DNA of 64,000 nucleotides. It comes from Sulfurovum sp. XGS-02. Its GTDB lineage: Bacteria > Campylobacterota > Campylobacteria > Campylobacterales > Sulfurovaceae. The stretch lies in the NCBI RefSeq assembly GCF_023213175.1, contig NZ_CP093312.1, forward strand, positions 372,001 to 436,000. Direction: 5' to 3'. Below the pieces are notes generated by a model. The model was given only the letters and a program-made list of their open reading frames with translations. It did no database searches and was not told the DNA's origin. Numbering within the stretch: the stretch's first letter is position 1; each line of letters begins with the position of its first letter. This document shows positions 15,490 to 24,521 of the stretch, in pieces. The translations under genes and the position numbers were made by a program.

Positions 15490-17637
15490 ATGCATTTGAA
15501 CAAAATAAGTATGGTCATTGTAGGCTTCAGTAGTATAAGTCATGCACAGATAGACCAAGGTGTAGGATCGGAAGTTTTCTGGCTATGGATCGCTCTCTTC
15601 ACTTTGGGGATAGTAGGTATAGCTATATTATTTGTTACATCTTATCAAACACAGAAGTTGAAACAGTTTTACAAGTCCATGTTCGAAAAACAGTTAGAGA
15701 TGGAAAGAAATCAAAATCTCTTACTTGCCAATATGAGTGAAAATGTTCACAATATTGCGAAAGAGACACTCGAAGAAAGCCAACAACTCTCAAAAACATC
15801 CACAAACAAAGATACAGTTTTAGGAAACACTGAAAGCAGACTTTTAGATGTTACCCATGATCTTCTGGATTTTCTCAGGTTAAAATCAAAACAGGTTGAG
15901 ATAGTCAATGAAGCGTTTAATATCAATAACGTATTGAACGAAGTGTCAGGATCTATATGTTCACAATTTTTGGGCAGCAAGGCCGAACTTATTTTTGATA
16001 TACATAAAAATGTTCCACGACACTTGGTGGGAGACTCCCTGCATTTAGGACAAACACTCAAAAGTATACTTGAATACCTGATGGGGCAAGTGGATCTGGA
16101 TGAAGTGAAACTGGAAGTTTCTATGTTTGATTCATTTGAAGAAGCAGTGGAACTACAGTTCCAATTTACCGATAAAGCCAAAGGGATCGATCCTAAAACA
16201 TTAGAAAATCTATTTATACCTTATTATGATGTCGATACGGGTAAATACGTAGGTTTAGGTCTTTTTGTCGCCAATGCATTGGTGGATATGATGAAGGGGA
16301 AACTGACAGTAGAGAGTATAGAAGAGAAAGGGAGTACCTTTACGCTGACTCTGCCTTTTGACATAGTGAACAAGTCAGATCAGCGAAGATACCGCCTGCC
16401 TGAGAAAACATTGATAGAGAAAAAGGTATTTATTGTTGACAGTAATTACAATTCGGCGCTGGCTGTCAAAAGAATGTTCACCTATTTCAGACATGAGGTG
16501 ACGGTGCTTTCTAAAAAAGAATTCATGAAAACCATGCCCAACCTCACCTCTTTTGATATCGTTATTTTGGAGGAAGGTCTCTTCGATATCAGGTTAATCG
16601 AGTACCTCAATAGCATCAAGATGGATAAAGAACTGAAAGTGATTGCGCTTCACTCATTGCTTGTATCAAATCAAAATAAAATTGAGGATGAGGTGATCGA
16701 TGCACACCTCTTTAAACCACTCAATCAAGAGCGTGTTTTTGAGATGATCGTCAATATGTATGATATTAAAGTACCTGACTATGAAGATGAAGAGAAGAGT
16801 GAAGTAAAACAGGCACTAACCTACAGAAAAGATATGATAGAGACAAAAGGTGTCACCCAACACTCTTTTAAAGCTTTTTCCGGGAAAAATATTCTGCTGG
16901 TAGAAGACAACCTCATTAACCAGAAAGTACTGCTTAATTTGTTACATCTTTCTGAAATGAATATCAGTGTTGCAAACAACGGAAAAGAAGCGGTTGATAT
17001 CGTGCAGAAGAGCGAGGTCCCATTTGACCTGGTGCTGATGGATATCAATATGCCGATCATGGATGGTTTTGTAGCAACTCAAAAGATTCGTCTTGAGAGT
17101 CAGTATGATGCGATGCCTATCGTTGCCTTTACAGCATTGGTCTTGGAAAGCGAAATAGACAAGATGTTCAACTGCGGTATCAATGCATTTTTGGCAAAAC
17201 CGCTTAATATAGGTAAACTTTATACGGTATTCTCTACCTATCTTGGTGATGAAGACGCTGAGAAGAAGGAAGTTGAGCTCAAAGAGACGCTTAGTTATCA
17301 AGGGATCAATATTCATGAGGGTATCACCCATGCCAATAACAGTGAAACCCTCTACCGTGAAATACTAAAAGAGTTCACGACAGCCTATGGTACCAGCGAT
17401 GAGATCTTCACCAAATTGATCAAAGAACACCGATATGAACAGGTAAAGATGTTATGTATAGATATGAGAGGATTGACAGGCGCTATCGGTGCAGAGGAGA
17501 TGCATGCTTTGATCAATGATATACTGCATCAGATCCTCTACAAGAAGTATGATCTACTTGCCAGTTATGATGAGAAGTATAAATCTGGGATACAGACATT
17601 AAATCGTTCTATTGAGCAGTATATTGCAGCCGCATGA
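15490..17637 (+). CDS. Hybrid sensor-like protein with degenerate kinase, two REC domains and HPt-like tail
   Basis: This 715-residue membrane protein has a signal-like N-terminus, one membrane helix (about 31-50), a kinase-type region (75-290), REC1 (311-425), REC2 (466-585) and an HPt-like tail (600-715). The H-box reads ANMSENV where ANMSHEI is expected, so the phospho-accepting histidine is replaced by E84. The N-box lacks its magnesium-binding asparagine (ILEYLMG). REC1 has E361 in place of the aspartate. The HPt motif AHxLKG is replaced by CIDMRG (I657 at the histidine position). Only REC2 is intact (E472, D473, D518, K570). It probably receives phosphate from another kinase or acts as a scaffold. 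It stands alone between ruvX and NlpC genes. Confidence 0.85.
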   Translation: MHLNKISMVIVGFSSISHAQIDQGVGSEVFWLWIALFTLGIVGIAILFVTSYQTQKLKQFYKSMFEKQLEMERNQNLLLANMSENVHNIAKETLEESQQLSKTSTNKDTVLGNTESRLLDVTHDLLDFLRLKSKQVEIVNEAFNINNVLNEVSGSICSQFLGSKAELIFDIHKNVPRHLVGDSLHLGQTLKSILEYLMGQVDLDEVKLEVSMFDSFEEAVELQFQFTDKAKGIDPKTLENLFIPYYDVDTGKYVGLGLFVANALVDMMKGKLTVESIEEKGSTFTLTLPFDIVNKSDQRRYRLPEKTLIEKKVFIVDSNYNSALAVKRMFTYFRHEVTVLSKKEFMKTMPNLTSFDIVILEEGLFDIRLIEYLNSIKMDKELKVIALHSLLVSNQNKIEDEVIDAHLFKPLNQERVFEMIVNMYDIKVPDYEDEEKSEVKQALTYRKDMIETKGVTQHSFKAFSGKNILLVEDNLINQKVLLNLLHLSEMNISVANNGKEAVDIVQKSEVPFDLVLMDINMPIMDGFVATQKIRLESQYDAMPIVAFTALVLESEIDKMFNCGINAFLAKPLNIGKLYTVFSTYLGDEDAEKKEVELKETLSYQGINIHEGITHANNSETLYREILKEFTTAYGTSDEIFTKLIKEHRYEQVKMLCIDMRGLTGAIGAEEMHALINDILHQILYKKYDLLASYDEKYKSGIQTLNRSIEQYIAAA

Positions 17638-17652
17638 TCGCGCTGCTTGTCA

Positions 17653-18504
17653 TTAACGGATCTCTGCAATAAACGCATCTTTTTGGATCTGTGTTCGGAT
17701 CTGTTCCAAAAGGGCTACGGCATCGGCTCTTTGTCTATAGGGCCCTATAAGAAGTTTGGTGATCTCTTTGCCATGGAGAGGAAATGCGATGAGTTTATAG
17801 TGGTATCCTGCTCTTGTAATTTTATGAAGCAAAGCATCCTGCGGTCTTCCGGAGAAGGAACCCACCTGTACATAAAAATTACCTAAGCCATGTTTCTGCG
17901 TGACTTTAGGCAACGCAGTGACAGGATCAACCTTGGCCTTTAAAGTCTCTTTTGTTTTCCATGGTTTGGTGTTGTCCATTGCGATCTTTTCTTTTGCATC
18001 AGGCAGATATCTTCGACAGATACGCAGTCTTTTTTTATAATAGGGTGAGGTATTGAGATTGGAGTAGACGATCTCGTATTCGGTGGTGCTTGCATGGGTA
18101 AACCAGCCGTTCCCCAGGTACATACCTACATGGGTGATGTTACCTTTGGGATGTTTCTCTGTATCAAAGAAGATCAGGTCACCATAGACCAGCTCATCCA
18201 TTTTGATCTCATTCCCGTTTTTTGCCTGCTCTCTGGCAACACGTGGTATCTCAATGCCCATACTGCCGTAGAGATAGTAGGTAAATCCGGAACAGTCAAA
18301 CTGATCAGGCCCTTCCTCTGCCCACACATAGGGCTTCCCCTGGAGTTCTTTCACCATTTTGTCAAGATTCTCTTTAGTGGGTTCACACTTTATCATAGGT
18401 TTTTGAATCGCATAATTGGGATTTTTAGGATGAGGATCGGGTTTACACCCGTTAAACAGAAGTATGAGTGTAAAAGTGAAGGAGAGAGAGGTGATCTTTT
18501 TCAT
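17653..18504 (-). CDS. NlpC/P60 peptidoglycan hydrolase lipoprotein with SPOR domain
   Basis: The product is 283 residues from ATG 18504, chosen over a GTG 11 codons upstream because it begins a lipoprotein signal ending in LLFNGC. The NlpC/P60 domain has its catalytic cysteine in DQFDCSGFTYYLYG and histidine in THVGMYLGNGWFTHAS. A C-terminal SPOR domain (about the last 75 residues, starting NFYVQVGSF) should bind denuded glycan strands at the division septum. It probably cuts gamma-D-Glu-diaminopimelate bonds during cell separation. It is preceded by a closely related gene without SPOR. Confidence 0.87.
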   Translation of the reverse strand: MKKITSLSFTFTLILLFNGCKPDPHPKNPNYAIQKPMIKCEPTKENLDKMVKELQGKPYVWAEEGPDQFDCSGFTYYLYGSMGIEIPRVAREQAKNGNEIKMDELVYGDLIFFDTEKHPKGNITHVGMYLGNGWFTHASTTEYEIVYSNLNTSPYYKKRLRICRRYLPDAKEKIAMDNTKPWKTKETLKAKVDPVTALPKVTQKHGLGNFYVQVGSFSGRPQDALLHKITRAGYHYKLIAFPLHGKEITKLLIGPYRQRADAVALLEQIRTQIQKDAFIAEIR

Positions 18505-18549
18505 GGTTTTACTATAAAAGCATACATTTAAATTCACTTGATGAACGCT

Positions 18550-19182
18550 TTAGCTCGGCACAGCTTTTTTAGGTAGTTTCATACCCGGTTGCCAGGGTGT
18601 CGTATAGCGTGAAGTCGTAATTTCCATCTTTTGTAAGGGGACATCGCAATTCATATATTTTGCACGTTCATCTTCACTCAAATAGCGTTTACATACTTTC
18701 ATACGTTTGACGTAGATGGGTTCTTTCTCAAAGTGACTGACAGTCACCTTTCTCTCTTTGCTGCTGGCATGCGCGAACCATCCATCCCCAAGATAGATAC
18801 CTACATGGTTGATCCTTTTACTTCTTTTGTTAGGCGGACCAAAGAAGATAAGATCACCGTAATGGAGGTTTTGAAAGGCCACTTTTTTCCCCATTTTTGC
18901 CTGTTCTCTGGCTACACGGGGGATATCTATCCCCATGGAACCGTAAATATTATAGGTAAGCCCTGAACAATCAAAGGCATATGGGCCTTCTTCTGCCCAG
19001 ACGTAAGGTTTCCCAAGATAAGAGTAGAGTAGTTCTTGAATGTTATTTCTGTTGGGACTACAGGTTTTTTCAGGTTTGATGATGTCATAATTGGGATAGC
19101 TGTAGGGCTTCTTCTGTGCACACCCGTTCAAAAGAAACAGGGTTGAAATGAACAATAAAATATATTCCCCTCTCACTTTCAC
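18550..19182 (-). CDS. NlpC/P60 peptidoglycan hydrolase lipoprotein
   Basis: This 210-residue protein has a lipoprotein signal (FLLNGC near 16-21). The NlpC/P60 catalytic cysteine lies in YAFDCSGLTYNIYG and the histidine in NHVGIYLGDGWFAHAS. It shares long identical stretches with the downstream gene (for example YGSMGI, IPRVAREQAK and KPYVWAEEGP), so the pair arose by tandem duplication. This copy lacks the SPOR domain. It starts 12 bp after queA ends and is probably co-transcribed with queA, tatC and tatB. Confidence 0.87.
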   Translation of the reverse strand: MKVRGEYILLFISTLFLLNGCAQKKPYSYPNYDIIKPEKTCSPNRNNIQELLYSYLGKPYVWAEEGPYAFDCSGLTYNIYGSMGIDIPRVAREQAKMGKKVAFQNLHYGDLIFFGPPNKRSKRINHVGIYLGDGWFAHASSKERKVTVSHFEKEPIYVKRMKVCKRYLSEDERAKYMNCDVPLQKMEITTSRYTTPWQPGMKLPKKAVPS

Positions 19183-19194
19183 AGCTACTCCTTT

Positions 19195-20232
19195 CTAAAG
19201 TATTAACATTGCGTCCCCATAGGAGAAAAATCTGTACTTTTTCTCTATGGCCTCTTTATATAAGTCTAACGTTTTTTTTCTTCCAATAAAAGAAGAGACA
19301 AGCATGATAAGTGTGCTTTTAGGTAAATGAAAATTGGTGAGTAGATAGGTGACTCTTTGAGGCGGGTTGGAAGGATTTAAGAAGAGGTCACACTCCCCGT
19401 GCGTTTTTTTCGTACGTGCATAATACTCGATCGTTCTAGTTACTGTTGTACCTATGGCCAAAACAGGGGTATCACTGTCAAGCACTTTTGCAGAGCTTTC
19501 AGGGATTTCAAAATATTCAGAGTGCATCGGGTGGTCGAGTATCTCTTCAGCCTCGACGGGCTTAAAGGTCCCTGCACCCACATGGAGTGTCACTGTATGT
19601 GTTTTATGTCTCGCCTCCAATGCCGAGAAAAGTTCAGGGGTAAAATGCAATGAAGCTGTAGGGGCAGCAACGGCACCGGCATTTTTGGCAAAGAGTGTTT
19701 GATAGTCTGACTCATCTTCCTTACTGTCTTCTCTTTGCATATAAGGCGGCAAAGGAATGTGTCCTATAGCATCAAGCACAAGCACCAACTCTTCAAAACG
19801 TATCTCTTTGCCATGATGCGTAAATGTCACGATACGTGAACCGTCATCATTCAACCCGGTCACCGTAGCCACAAGTTCATCATCAAACAGTAGTTCAGTG
19901 CCTACTTTCACCTTACCTCGGATGAGTACAAGATAGTGGTGTGCATCAAGAGGTTTATTAAAAAGAAGCTCTACTTTACCTCCACCCTGATTGTTGAGAG
20001 CTTTTTTCTGACCAAAAATACGTGCTTTAATGACACGCGTATCATTGAGAAATACATCACACTCCTCAGGCAGAAAATTCAGTAAATGTTTAAACGTAGT
20101 GTGGGTGACTGTATCGGTTTTTCTATTATAGACGAGCAGTTTTGCATGGTCTCTGGGGTGCACGGGTGTCGTAGCTATGAACCCTTCGGGGAGTTCATAG
20201 TCATAGTTTTTTGTTAGAAGTTCTTCATTCAT
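19195..20232 (-). CDS. queA: S-adenosylmethionine:tRNA ribosyltransferase-isomerase
   Basis: This 345-residue enzyme transfers and isomerises the ribosyl part of S-adenosylmethionine onto preQ1 in tRNA, forming epoxyqueuosine. Signature segments include YDYELPEGFIATTPVHPRDHA at the start, FLNDTRVIKARIFG, HVGAGTFKPV and the C-terminal FHLPKSTLIMLVSSF with RFFSYGDAMLI. The length is normal. It lies 8 bp after tatC, the same order (hemW-tatB-tatC-queA) that I recall in Campylobacter. Confidence 0.96.
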   Translation of the reverse strand: MNEELLTKNYDYELPEGFIATTPVHPRDHAKLLVYNRKTDTVTHTTFKHLLNFLPEECDVFLNDTRVIKARIFGQKKALNNQGGGKVELLFNKPLDAHHYLVLIRGKVKVGTELLFDDELVATVTGLNDDGSRIVTFTHHGKEIRFEELVLVLDAIGHIPLPPYMQREDSKEDESDYQTLFAKNAGAVAAPTASLHFTPELFSALEARHKTHTVTLHVGAGTFKPVEAEEILDHPMHSEYFEIPESSAKVLDSDTPVLAIGTTVTRTIEYYARTKKTHGECDLFLNPSNPPQRVTYLLTNFHLPKSTLIMLVSSFIGRKKTLDLYKEAIEKKYRFFSYGDAMLIL

Positions 20233-20240
20233 ATAGAGGG

Positions 20241-21032
20241 TTATAGCGTGCTTTGGGCGGTTTCTTCATCTTCATCAGCCTCTTCATCCTCATCTTCAAT
20301 GTGCGGGTTGACCACACGTACGATAAGAATAGAGAGACCATAGAGTAGAACAAGCGGTGCAGCCATAAGAAGCTGTGTCAGTACATCCGGCGGTGTAAGC
20401 AGTGCTGCCACGACAAAGATGATCAGTACGGCATATTTGAAAAAGTCTTTGAGTGTTTTATCTGTAACAAGTCCGAGAAGGGCTAAGAAATAGGCAAATA
20501 CCGGCAGTTCAAATGCGATACCGAATCCCATCATGATCTTTGTAAAAAAGCCGACATAGTCTTCAATATTGATCAGCGGTGTATAGAGAAAAGAACCAAA
20601 GGTAATGAGGAACTGAAATCCAAACGGTGTCACGACATAGTAGGCAAACAGTACACCTACAAAGAACATAATGGAGCCGCCTATCACAAACGGGAGGATC
20701 ATCTTTTTTTCATTACTGTACAGCCCGGGTGCAACAAAAAGCCAGATCTGATAGAGTATGAACGGCAGTGCCCCCAATAGTCCTGCAAAAAATGAAACTT
20801 TCAGTGCGACAAAAAATGCACCACCGACCTGGTGGGTCGTTACCATACCCTCAGCAGCCTTTTTTGAAAGGTGTGCGACTTGGTCTAGAGCTTCATTCAA
20901 AGGTGCTGTGATCCATGCCAATATCGCTTCATGAAAGAAAAATGCAATGATAAAGGCAATAAATACCGAGAGTACAGAGAGTCCGAGTCTTTTTCGTAGT
21001 TCAACAAGGTGGGGTCTGAGTTCACTAAACAT
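20241..21032 (-). CDS. tatC: Sec-independent translocase protein TatC
   Basis: This 263-residue inner-membrane protein recognises twin-arginine signal peptides. It has six hydrophobic helices, the N-terminal HLVELRKRL motif, and FFAGLLGALPFILYQIWLF typical of TatC. A C-terminal acidic tail (EDEDEEADEDEE) is present. It overlaps tatB by one base. Likely substrates within this window are SoxY and SoxB, both carrying RR signals. Confidence 0.95.
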   Translation of the reverse strand: MFSELRPHLVELRKRLGLSVLSVFIAFIIAFFFHEAILAWITAPLNEALDQVAHLSKKAAEGMVTTHQVGGAFFVALKVSFFAGLLGALPFILYQIWLFVAPGLYSNEKKMILPFVIGGSIMFFVGVLFAYYVVTPFGFQFLITFGSFLYTPLINIEDYVGFFTKIMMGFGIAFELPVFAYFLALLGLVTDKTLKDFFKYAVLIIFVVAALLTPPDVLTQLLMAAPLVLLYGLSILIVRVVNPHIEDEDEEADEDEETAQSTL

Positions 21033-21505
21033 TATGCATCACCTTCAGGTTTGTCTGTTGTTTCATCCGTCGCTTCTTTTTTCTTTTGTTTTTTGGGCTT
21101 TGTAAATGTTACCGTGTCATTTTTCGCCTCAACCTGAGTGGCAACTTTATCGTCTTCTTTCGATGCTTCTTTTGTCTTAGGCTCATTTTCATGAGACTCT
21201 TTTGTGATCGTTTTAGGAGACTCGGTTGAGATCTCCTCCTCAAACTCATCAAAATCTATGTTTTTAAAATTTCTCAGTTCGTTCGTTGCTTCATCCAGTT
21301 GTTTCTTATAATTGAGTGCTTCTTCTTTAAGGTCTGCGATCTTCATCTCTTCTTCAAGAGAACTTTTTGCCTCACTTACAGTCTTTTTTACACCTTTGAT
21401 AAATTTCGCGACCTCTATCATCGCTTGAGGTAGTTTATCCGGCCCCAAAAAGAGTATAGCAACAATAGAAATAAGAAGTAACTCAGTAAAGCCGATACCA
21501 AACAT
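21032..21505 (-). CDS. tatB: Sec-independent translocase protein TatB
   Basis: This 157-residue protein has a single N-terminal helix starting MFGIGFTELLLISIVAILF, the GPDKLP hinge, an amphipathic helix, and a long charged Lys/Glu/Thr-rich C-terminal region. That matches TatB, which pairs with TatC to form the twin-arginine receptor. It is 37 bp downstream of hemW and overlaps tatC. Confidence 0.93.
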   Translation of the reverse strand: MFGIGFTELLLISIVAILFLGPDKLPQAMIEVAKFIKGVKKTVSEAKSSLEEEMKIADLKEEALNYKKQLDEATNELRNFKNIDFDEFEEEISTESPKTITKESHENEPKTKEASKEDDKVATQVEAKNDTVTFTKPKKQKKKEATDETTDKPEGDA

Positions 21506-21542
21506 AATATACCTTGTAATTTAATTGCTGTATTTTATCAAA

Positions 21543-22598
21543 TTATCCTAAAATGTAGAGTGCGAGTTCGTCACTCAAGAAGAAATTATCGTTATAGTAA
21601 TGTGTAGCATCGCAACGCAGTTTCTCTTTTTCACAAAGGATATCCGCTTTTTTTATCATCGCCTCTGTAAGAAGCGCTTTCTCTACACCCACACTGCTGC
21701 GCAAGCCTAGAAAGATCTTTTCTGTCAGGAGTTCATCCGGGGTGAGTAGCTCTTCGGTGATGCGAAGGGGATCTGCAACATAGGCTTCGATATCGGTTTG
21801 GGGATAATAACGCCTATTTTTTAAAAATCCCACGGCACCGGCCCCTGCACCTATATAGTTTTTGAGTTCCCAGTACCCTCGGTTATGTCTGCTTTGGTAG
21901 GTACCGAAGTTTGAGATCTCATAGGCCTTAAATCCCCGTTTTTCTATCTCTTCTGTAACGAAAAAAGCAAGATCCTCATTTTCCTGCCTCACCTCAGGGG
22001 TCATGGAAAACTTTGTACCGTCCTCTATGGTAAGTTCATAGGCAGATATATGATCAATAGGCAGAGAAAAGGCTTCCTTGATGTCATTTAAAAGCATCTC
22101 TTTAGTATCACCCCGGTAGTTGTATATCAGATCCAAAGAGAGATGTACAAACCCAAGCGCTTTAGCAGTCTGTACGGCTTCTTTGGCCTGTTTCGGATTG
22201 TGTGCGCGGTTGAGTGCTTTGAGCTTCTGTGCATGAAAACTCTGTACCCCGAAACTGACACGGTTCACACCAAGCTTTTTCATGCCCTCAAGCCATGCTC
22301 TGCTCGCAGAGTTGGGGTTTGCTTCTGTGGTGATCTCCGCATTTTTTTTCAGGTAGGGATGAAGCAGTTCAAAGATGGGTGCATAGAGTTCAGGCTCTAC
22401 CGTTGAAGGTGTACCCCCGCCTATAAAAAGTGTTTCTACAGTGTGCGGTTTGACATCAAACCGTTTGAGTTCAAACGTGAGTTGCTCATAGAGCGCTTTC
22501 ATATATTTGGACTGGGTTTCGAATTTGTCGACATATGTGTTAAAGCTGCAGTAGTTGCACTTAGAATCACAGTAGGGGATATGAAGATAAATTAGCAA
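21543..22598 (-). CDS. hemW: HemW-like radical SAM protein (coproporphyrinogen III oxidase family)
   Basis: This 351-residue protein has the radical SAM motif in HIPYCDSKCNYCSF (CxxxCxxC near 10-17), followed by FIGGGTPS and VSFGVQSF. The N-terminus lacks the extra sequence of true oxygen-independent HemN, so it belongs to the HemW branch, thought to chaperone heme into target proteins. It opens the hemW-tatB-tatC-queA run on the minus strand and is divergent from nudH across a structured 227-bp gap. Confidence 0.9.
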   Translation of the reverse strand: MLIYLHIPYCDSKCNYCSFNTYVDKFETQSKYMKALYEQLTFELKRFDVKPHTVETLFIGGGTPSTVEPELYAPIFELLHPYLKKNAEITTEANPNSASRAWLEGMKKLGVNRVSFGVQSFHAQKLKALNRAHNPKQAKEAVQTAKALGFVHLSLDLIYNYRGDTKEMLLNDIKEAFSLPIDHISAYELTIEDGTKFSMTPEVRQENEDLAFFVTEEIEKRGFKAYEISNFGTYQSRHNRGYWELKNYIGAGAGAVGFLKNRRYYPQTDIEAYVADPLRITEELLTPDELLTEKIFLGLRSSVGVEKALLTEAMIKKADILCEKEKLRCDATHYYNDNFFLSDELALYILG

Positions 22599-22709
22599 AT
22601 AGTTTTCTCACTTTTCAAATGTTTGTAACCGCAGTTTAGATAGAATAATATCAGAAAATTAGGAATGTATCGATAAACTTTAGTCAATTTAAAGTGAAAA
22701 TACAATTTG

Positions 22710-22771
22710 GCACTGATTATCAAAAGAGACCTGTCTCTTTGCCTGCTTTGGAAGGAAAGGAGGCACAGTGC
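22710..22771. promoter_or_regulatory. Three-way-junction inverted repeat in the hemW/nudH gap
   Basis: GCACTG (22710-22715) pairs with CAGTGC (22766-22771), enclosing two hairpins: AAAGAGA/TCTCTTT (22723-22729/22734-22740, loop CCTG) and GCCTGCTTT/AAAGGAGGC (22741-22749/22756-22764, one G-G mismatch, loop GGAAGG). A plus-strand TACAAT (22701-22706) lies just before it, so it may form the start of the nudH leader. The minus-strand version has C/U-rich loops. I did not match it to a known riboswitch or ribozyme. Confidence 0.45.
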
Positions 22772-22825
22772 TAACGCAATAAAACCATTTGAGCTTTGTT
22801 GCGTCCTATGGAATTAGATAGTGAA

Positions 22826-23311
22826 ATGAGTAAAAGTATGCAAAAGAAAAAGAGCTATAGGCCCAATGTTGCAGCTGTCATACTCTCTCCCAAATATCCG
22901 GACAAGTGCGAGTTTTTTGTAGCACATCGAAGTGATATCAAGAACGCGTGGCAATTTCCTCAAGGAGGTATCGATGAGGGTGAAACACCTCGAGAAGCAT
23001 TGAAACGGGAATTGTTGGAAGAGATAGGCTGTGATAATGTAGAGGTACTAGGGGAGTTTCCGGAATGGATTACCTATGACTTTCCTAAAAAATCACGAGG
23101 TAAAACATACCCTTTTGACGGGCAGACACAAAAATATTTTTTGGTACGCCTTAAAGAGAGCGCAACCATCAATCTACAGGCGTATGATATTCCTGAGTTT
23201 GAAGAGTATGAGTTTGTAGAGTATGAACAGTTATTTAAAAAGGTGACCTACTTTAAACGTAAAGTCTATCGTAGGGTGATCGATTATTTTATAGAAGAGG
23301 GTTTGATATAG
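22826..23311 (+). CDS. rppH: RNA pyrophosphohydrolase / Nudix hydrolase
   Basis: This protein of about 161 residues removes pyrophosphate from 5' triphosphate RNA ends, triggering decay, or hydrolyses dinucleoside polyphosphates. The Nudix box is complete: GGIDEGETPREAL with REL.EE following, near residues 48-69. The conserved RPNVAAVILSP start and WQFPQGG match RppH/NudH. The start is uncertain: ATG at 22808, 22826 or 22838 are all in frame and none has a good Shine-Dalgarno. It abuts lysC directly and opens the long plus-strand operon. Confidence 0.9.
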   Translation: MSKSMQKKKSYRPNVAAVILSPKYPDKCEFFVAHRSDIKNAWQFPQGGIDEGETPREALKRELLEEIGCDNVEVLGEFPEWITYDFPKKSRGKTYPFDGQTQKYFLVRLKESATINLQAYDIPEFEEYEFVEYEQLFKKVTYFKRKVYRRVIDYFIEEGLI

Positions 23312-24517
23312 ATGTTAGTTGTACATAAATATGGTGGTACAAGTGTTGGAGATTTGGATCGTATCGAAAATGTGGCCAACCGTGTAGTAAAAGCAAGAGA
23401 AGCCGGTAATGACATTGTGGTCGTTGTCTCTGCAATGAGCGGCGAAACCAATAAACTCATAGGCTATGCAGAGCACTTTACGAAGAATCCTGCAAAAAAA
23501 GAGATGGATATGCTGCTTAGTTCGGGAGAGCGTGTTACTGCTGCACTGCTATCTATCGCTTTACAGTCAAAAGGCTATGATGCCGTAGCCATGACCGGAC
23601 GCCAAGCGGGTATCGTGACAGACAATACCCATACCTATGCACGTATCGAGTCTATAGATCCATCTGCAATGCAGGATGCCATAGGTGAGGGTAAGATCGT
23701 CATCGTTGCAGGTTTCCAGGGTATCAACAAAGATGGATCGGTCACGACGCTGGGACGCGGTGGTTCAGACCTCTCTGCTGTTGCATTGGCCGGATCATTA
23801 AAGGCGGACCAGTGTGAGATCTATTCTGATGTAGACGGTATCTATACAACCGACCCGCGTATTGAACCCAATGCAAAAAAGCTTGACACGATCTCTTATG
23901 ATGAGATGTTGGAGCTTTCGTCACTGGGAGCAAAGGTATTACAGAACCGTTCAGTAGAATTGGCAAAAAAACTTAATGTAAAACTATACGCTAAAAGTAG
24001 TTTTAGCGACAATGAAGGTACGCTTATCACAAAGGAGAGCAATAGTATGGAAGAGGTATTAGTAAGTGGTGTTGTCCTTGACAAAAACCAGGCAAGAGTG
24101 ACACTTAGAGGTGTTTCAGACAGACCGGGGATCGCAGCAGAGATTTTCACAATGTTGGCAGAGGCGAACATTAATGTCGATATGATTATTCAGAATATGG
24201 GTACTGACGGTTCAACAAATCTTGGGTTTACCGTACCGCAAAGTGAGCATGAAAATGCCAAAAAACTGATGGAAAGTTTTGACCATGATATCCAGGGGAT
24301 GGATTTTGATGAGCATGTATGTAAAGTTTCTGTTGTGGGTGTAGGAATGAAATCCCACTCTGGTGTAGCTGCGAAAGCGTTCACTAAGCTTGCAGAAAAT
24401 AACATCAACATACAGATGATCTCGACATCAGAGATAAAGGTCTCTATGGTGATAGATGAGAAGTACGGTGAGCTTGCCATCCGTACACTTCATGAAGCTT
24501 TTGAATTAGACAAGTAG
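23312..24517 (+). CDS. lysC: Aspartate kinase
   Basis: This 401-residue enzyme phosphorylates aspartate, the first step to lysine, diaminopimelate, methionine and threonine. KYGGTSV lies at 5-11, the GRGGSDLSA motif near 150, and two ACT regulatory domains occupy about 265-401, so feedback inhibition is expected. It begins immediately after the rppH stop and is followed by hobA, an order I recall from Campylobacter. Confidence 0.97.
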   Translation: MLVVHKYGGTSVGDLDRIENVANRVVKAREAGNDIVVVVSAMSGETNKLIGYAEHFTKNPAKKEMDMLLSSGERVTAALLSIALQSKGYDAVAMTGRQAGIVTDNTHTYARIESIDPSAMQDAIGEGKIVIVAGFQGINKDGSVTTLGRGGSDLSAVALAGSLKADQCEIYSDVDGIYTTDPRIEPNAKKLDTISYDEMLELSSLGAKVLQNRSVELAKKLNVKLYAKSSFSDNEGTLITKESNSMEEVLVSGVVLDKNQARVTLRGVSDRPGIAAEIFTMLAEANINVDMIIQNMGTDGSTNLGFTVPQSEHENAKKLMESFDHDIQGMDFDEHVCKVSVVGVGMKSHSGVAAKAFTKLAENNINIQMISTSEIKVSMVIDEKYGELAIRTLHEAFELDK

Positions 24518-24521
24518 CCTG

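Noticed and set aside
16821-17331. Minus-strand open frames inside the hybrid sensor gene
   Set aside because: They are antisense shadows of a strongly coding plus-strand gene with recognisable REC motifs.
22710-22771. SRP RNA or hammerhead-like element
   Set aside because: The GGAAGG loop recalled the SRP GGAA loop and CTGATT recalled a hammerhead core, but the SRP symmetric loop (AGCAG) and the hammerhead CUGAUGA/GAAA core are both absent.
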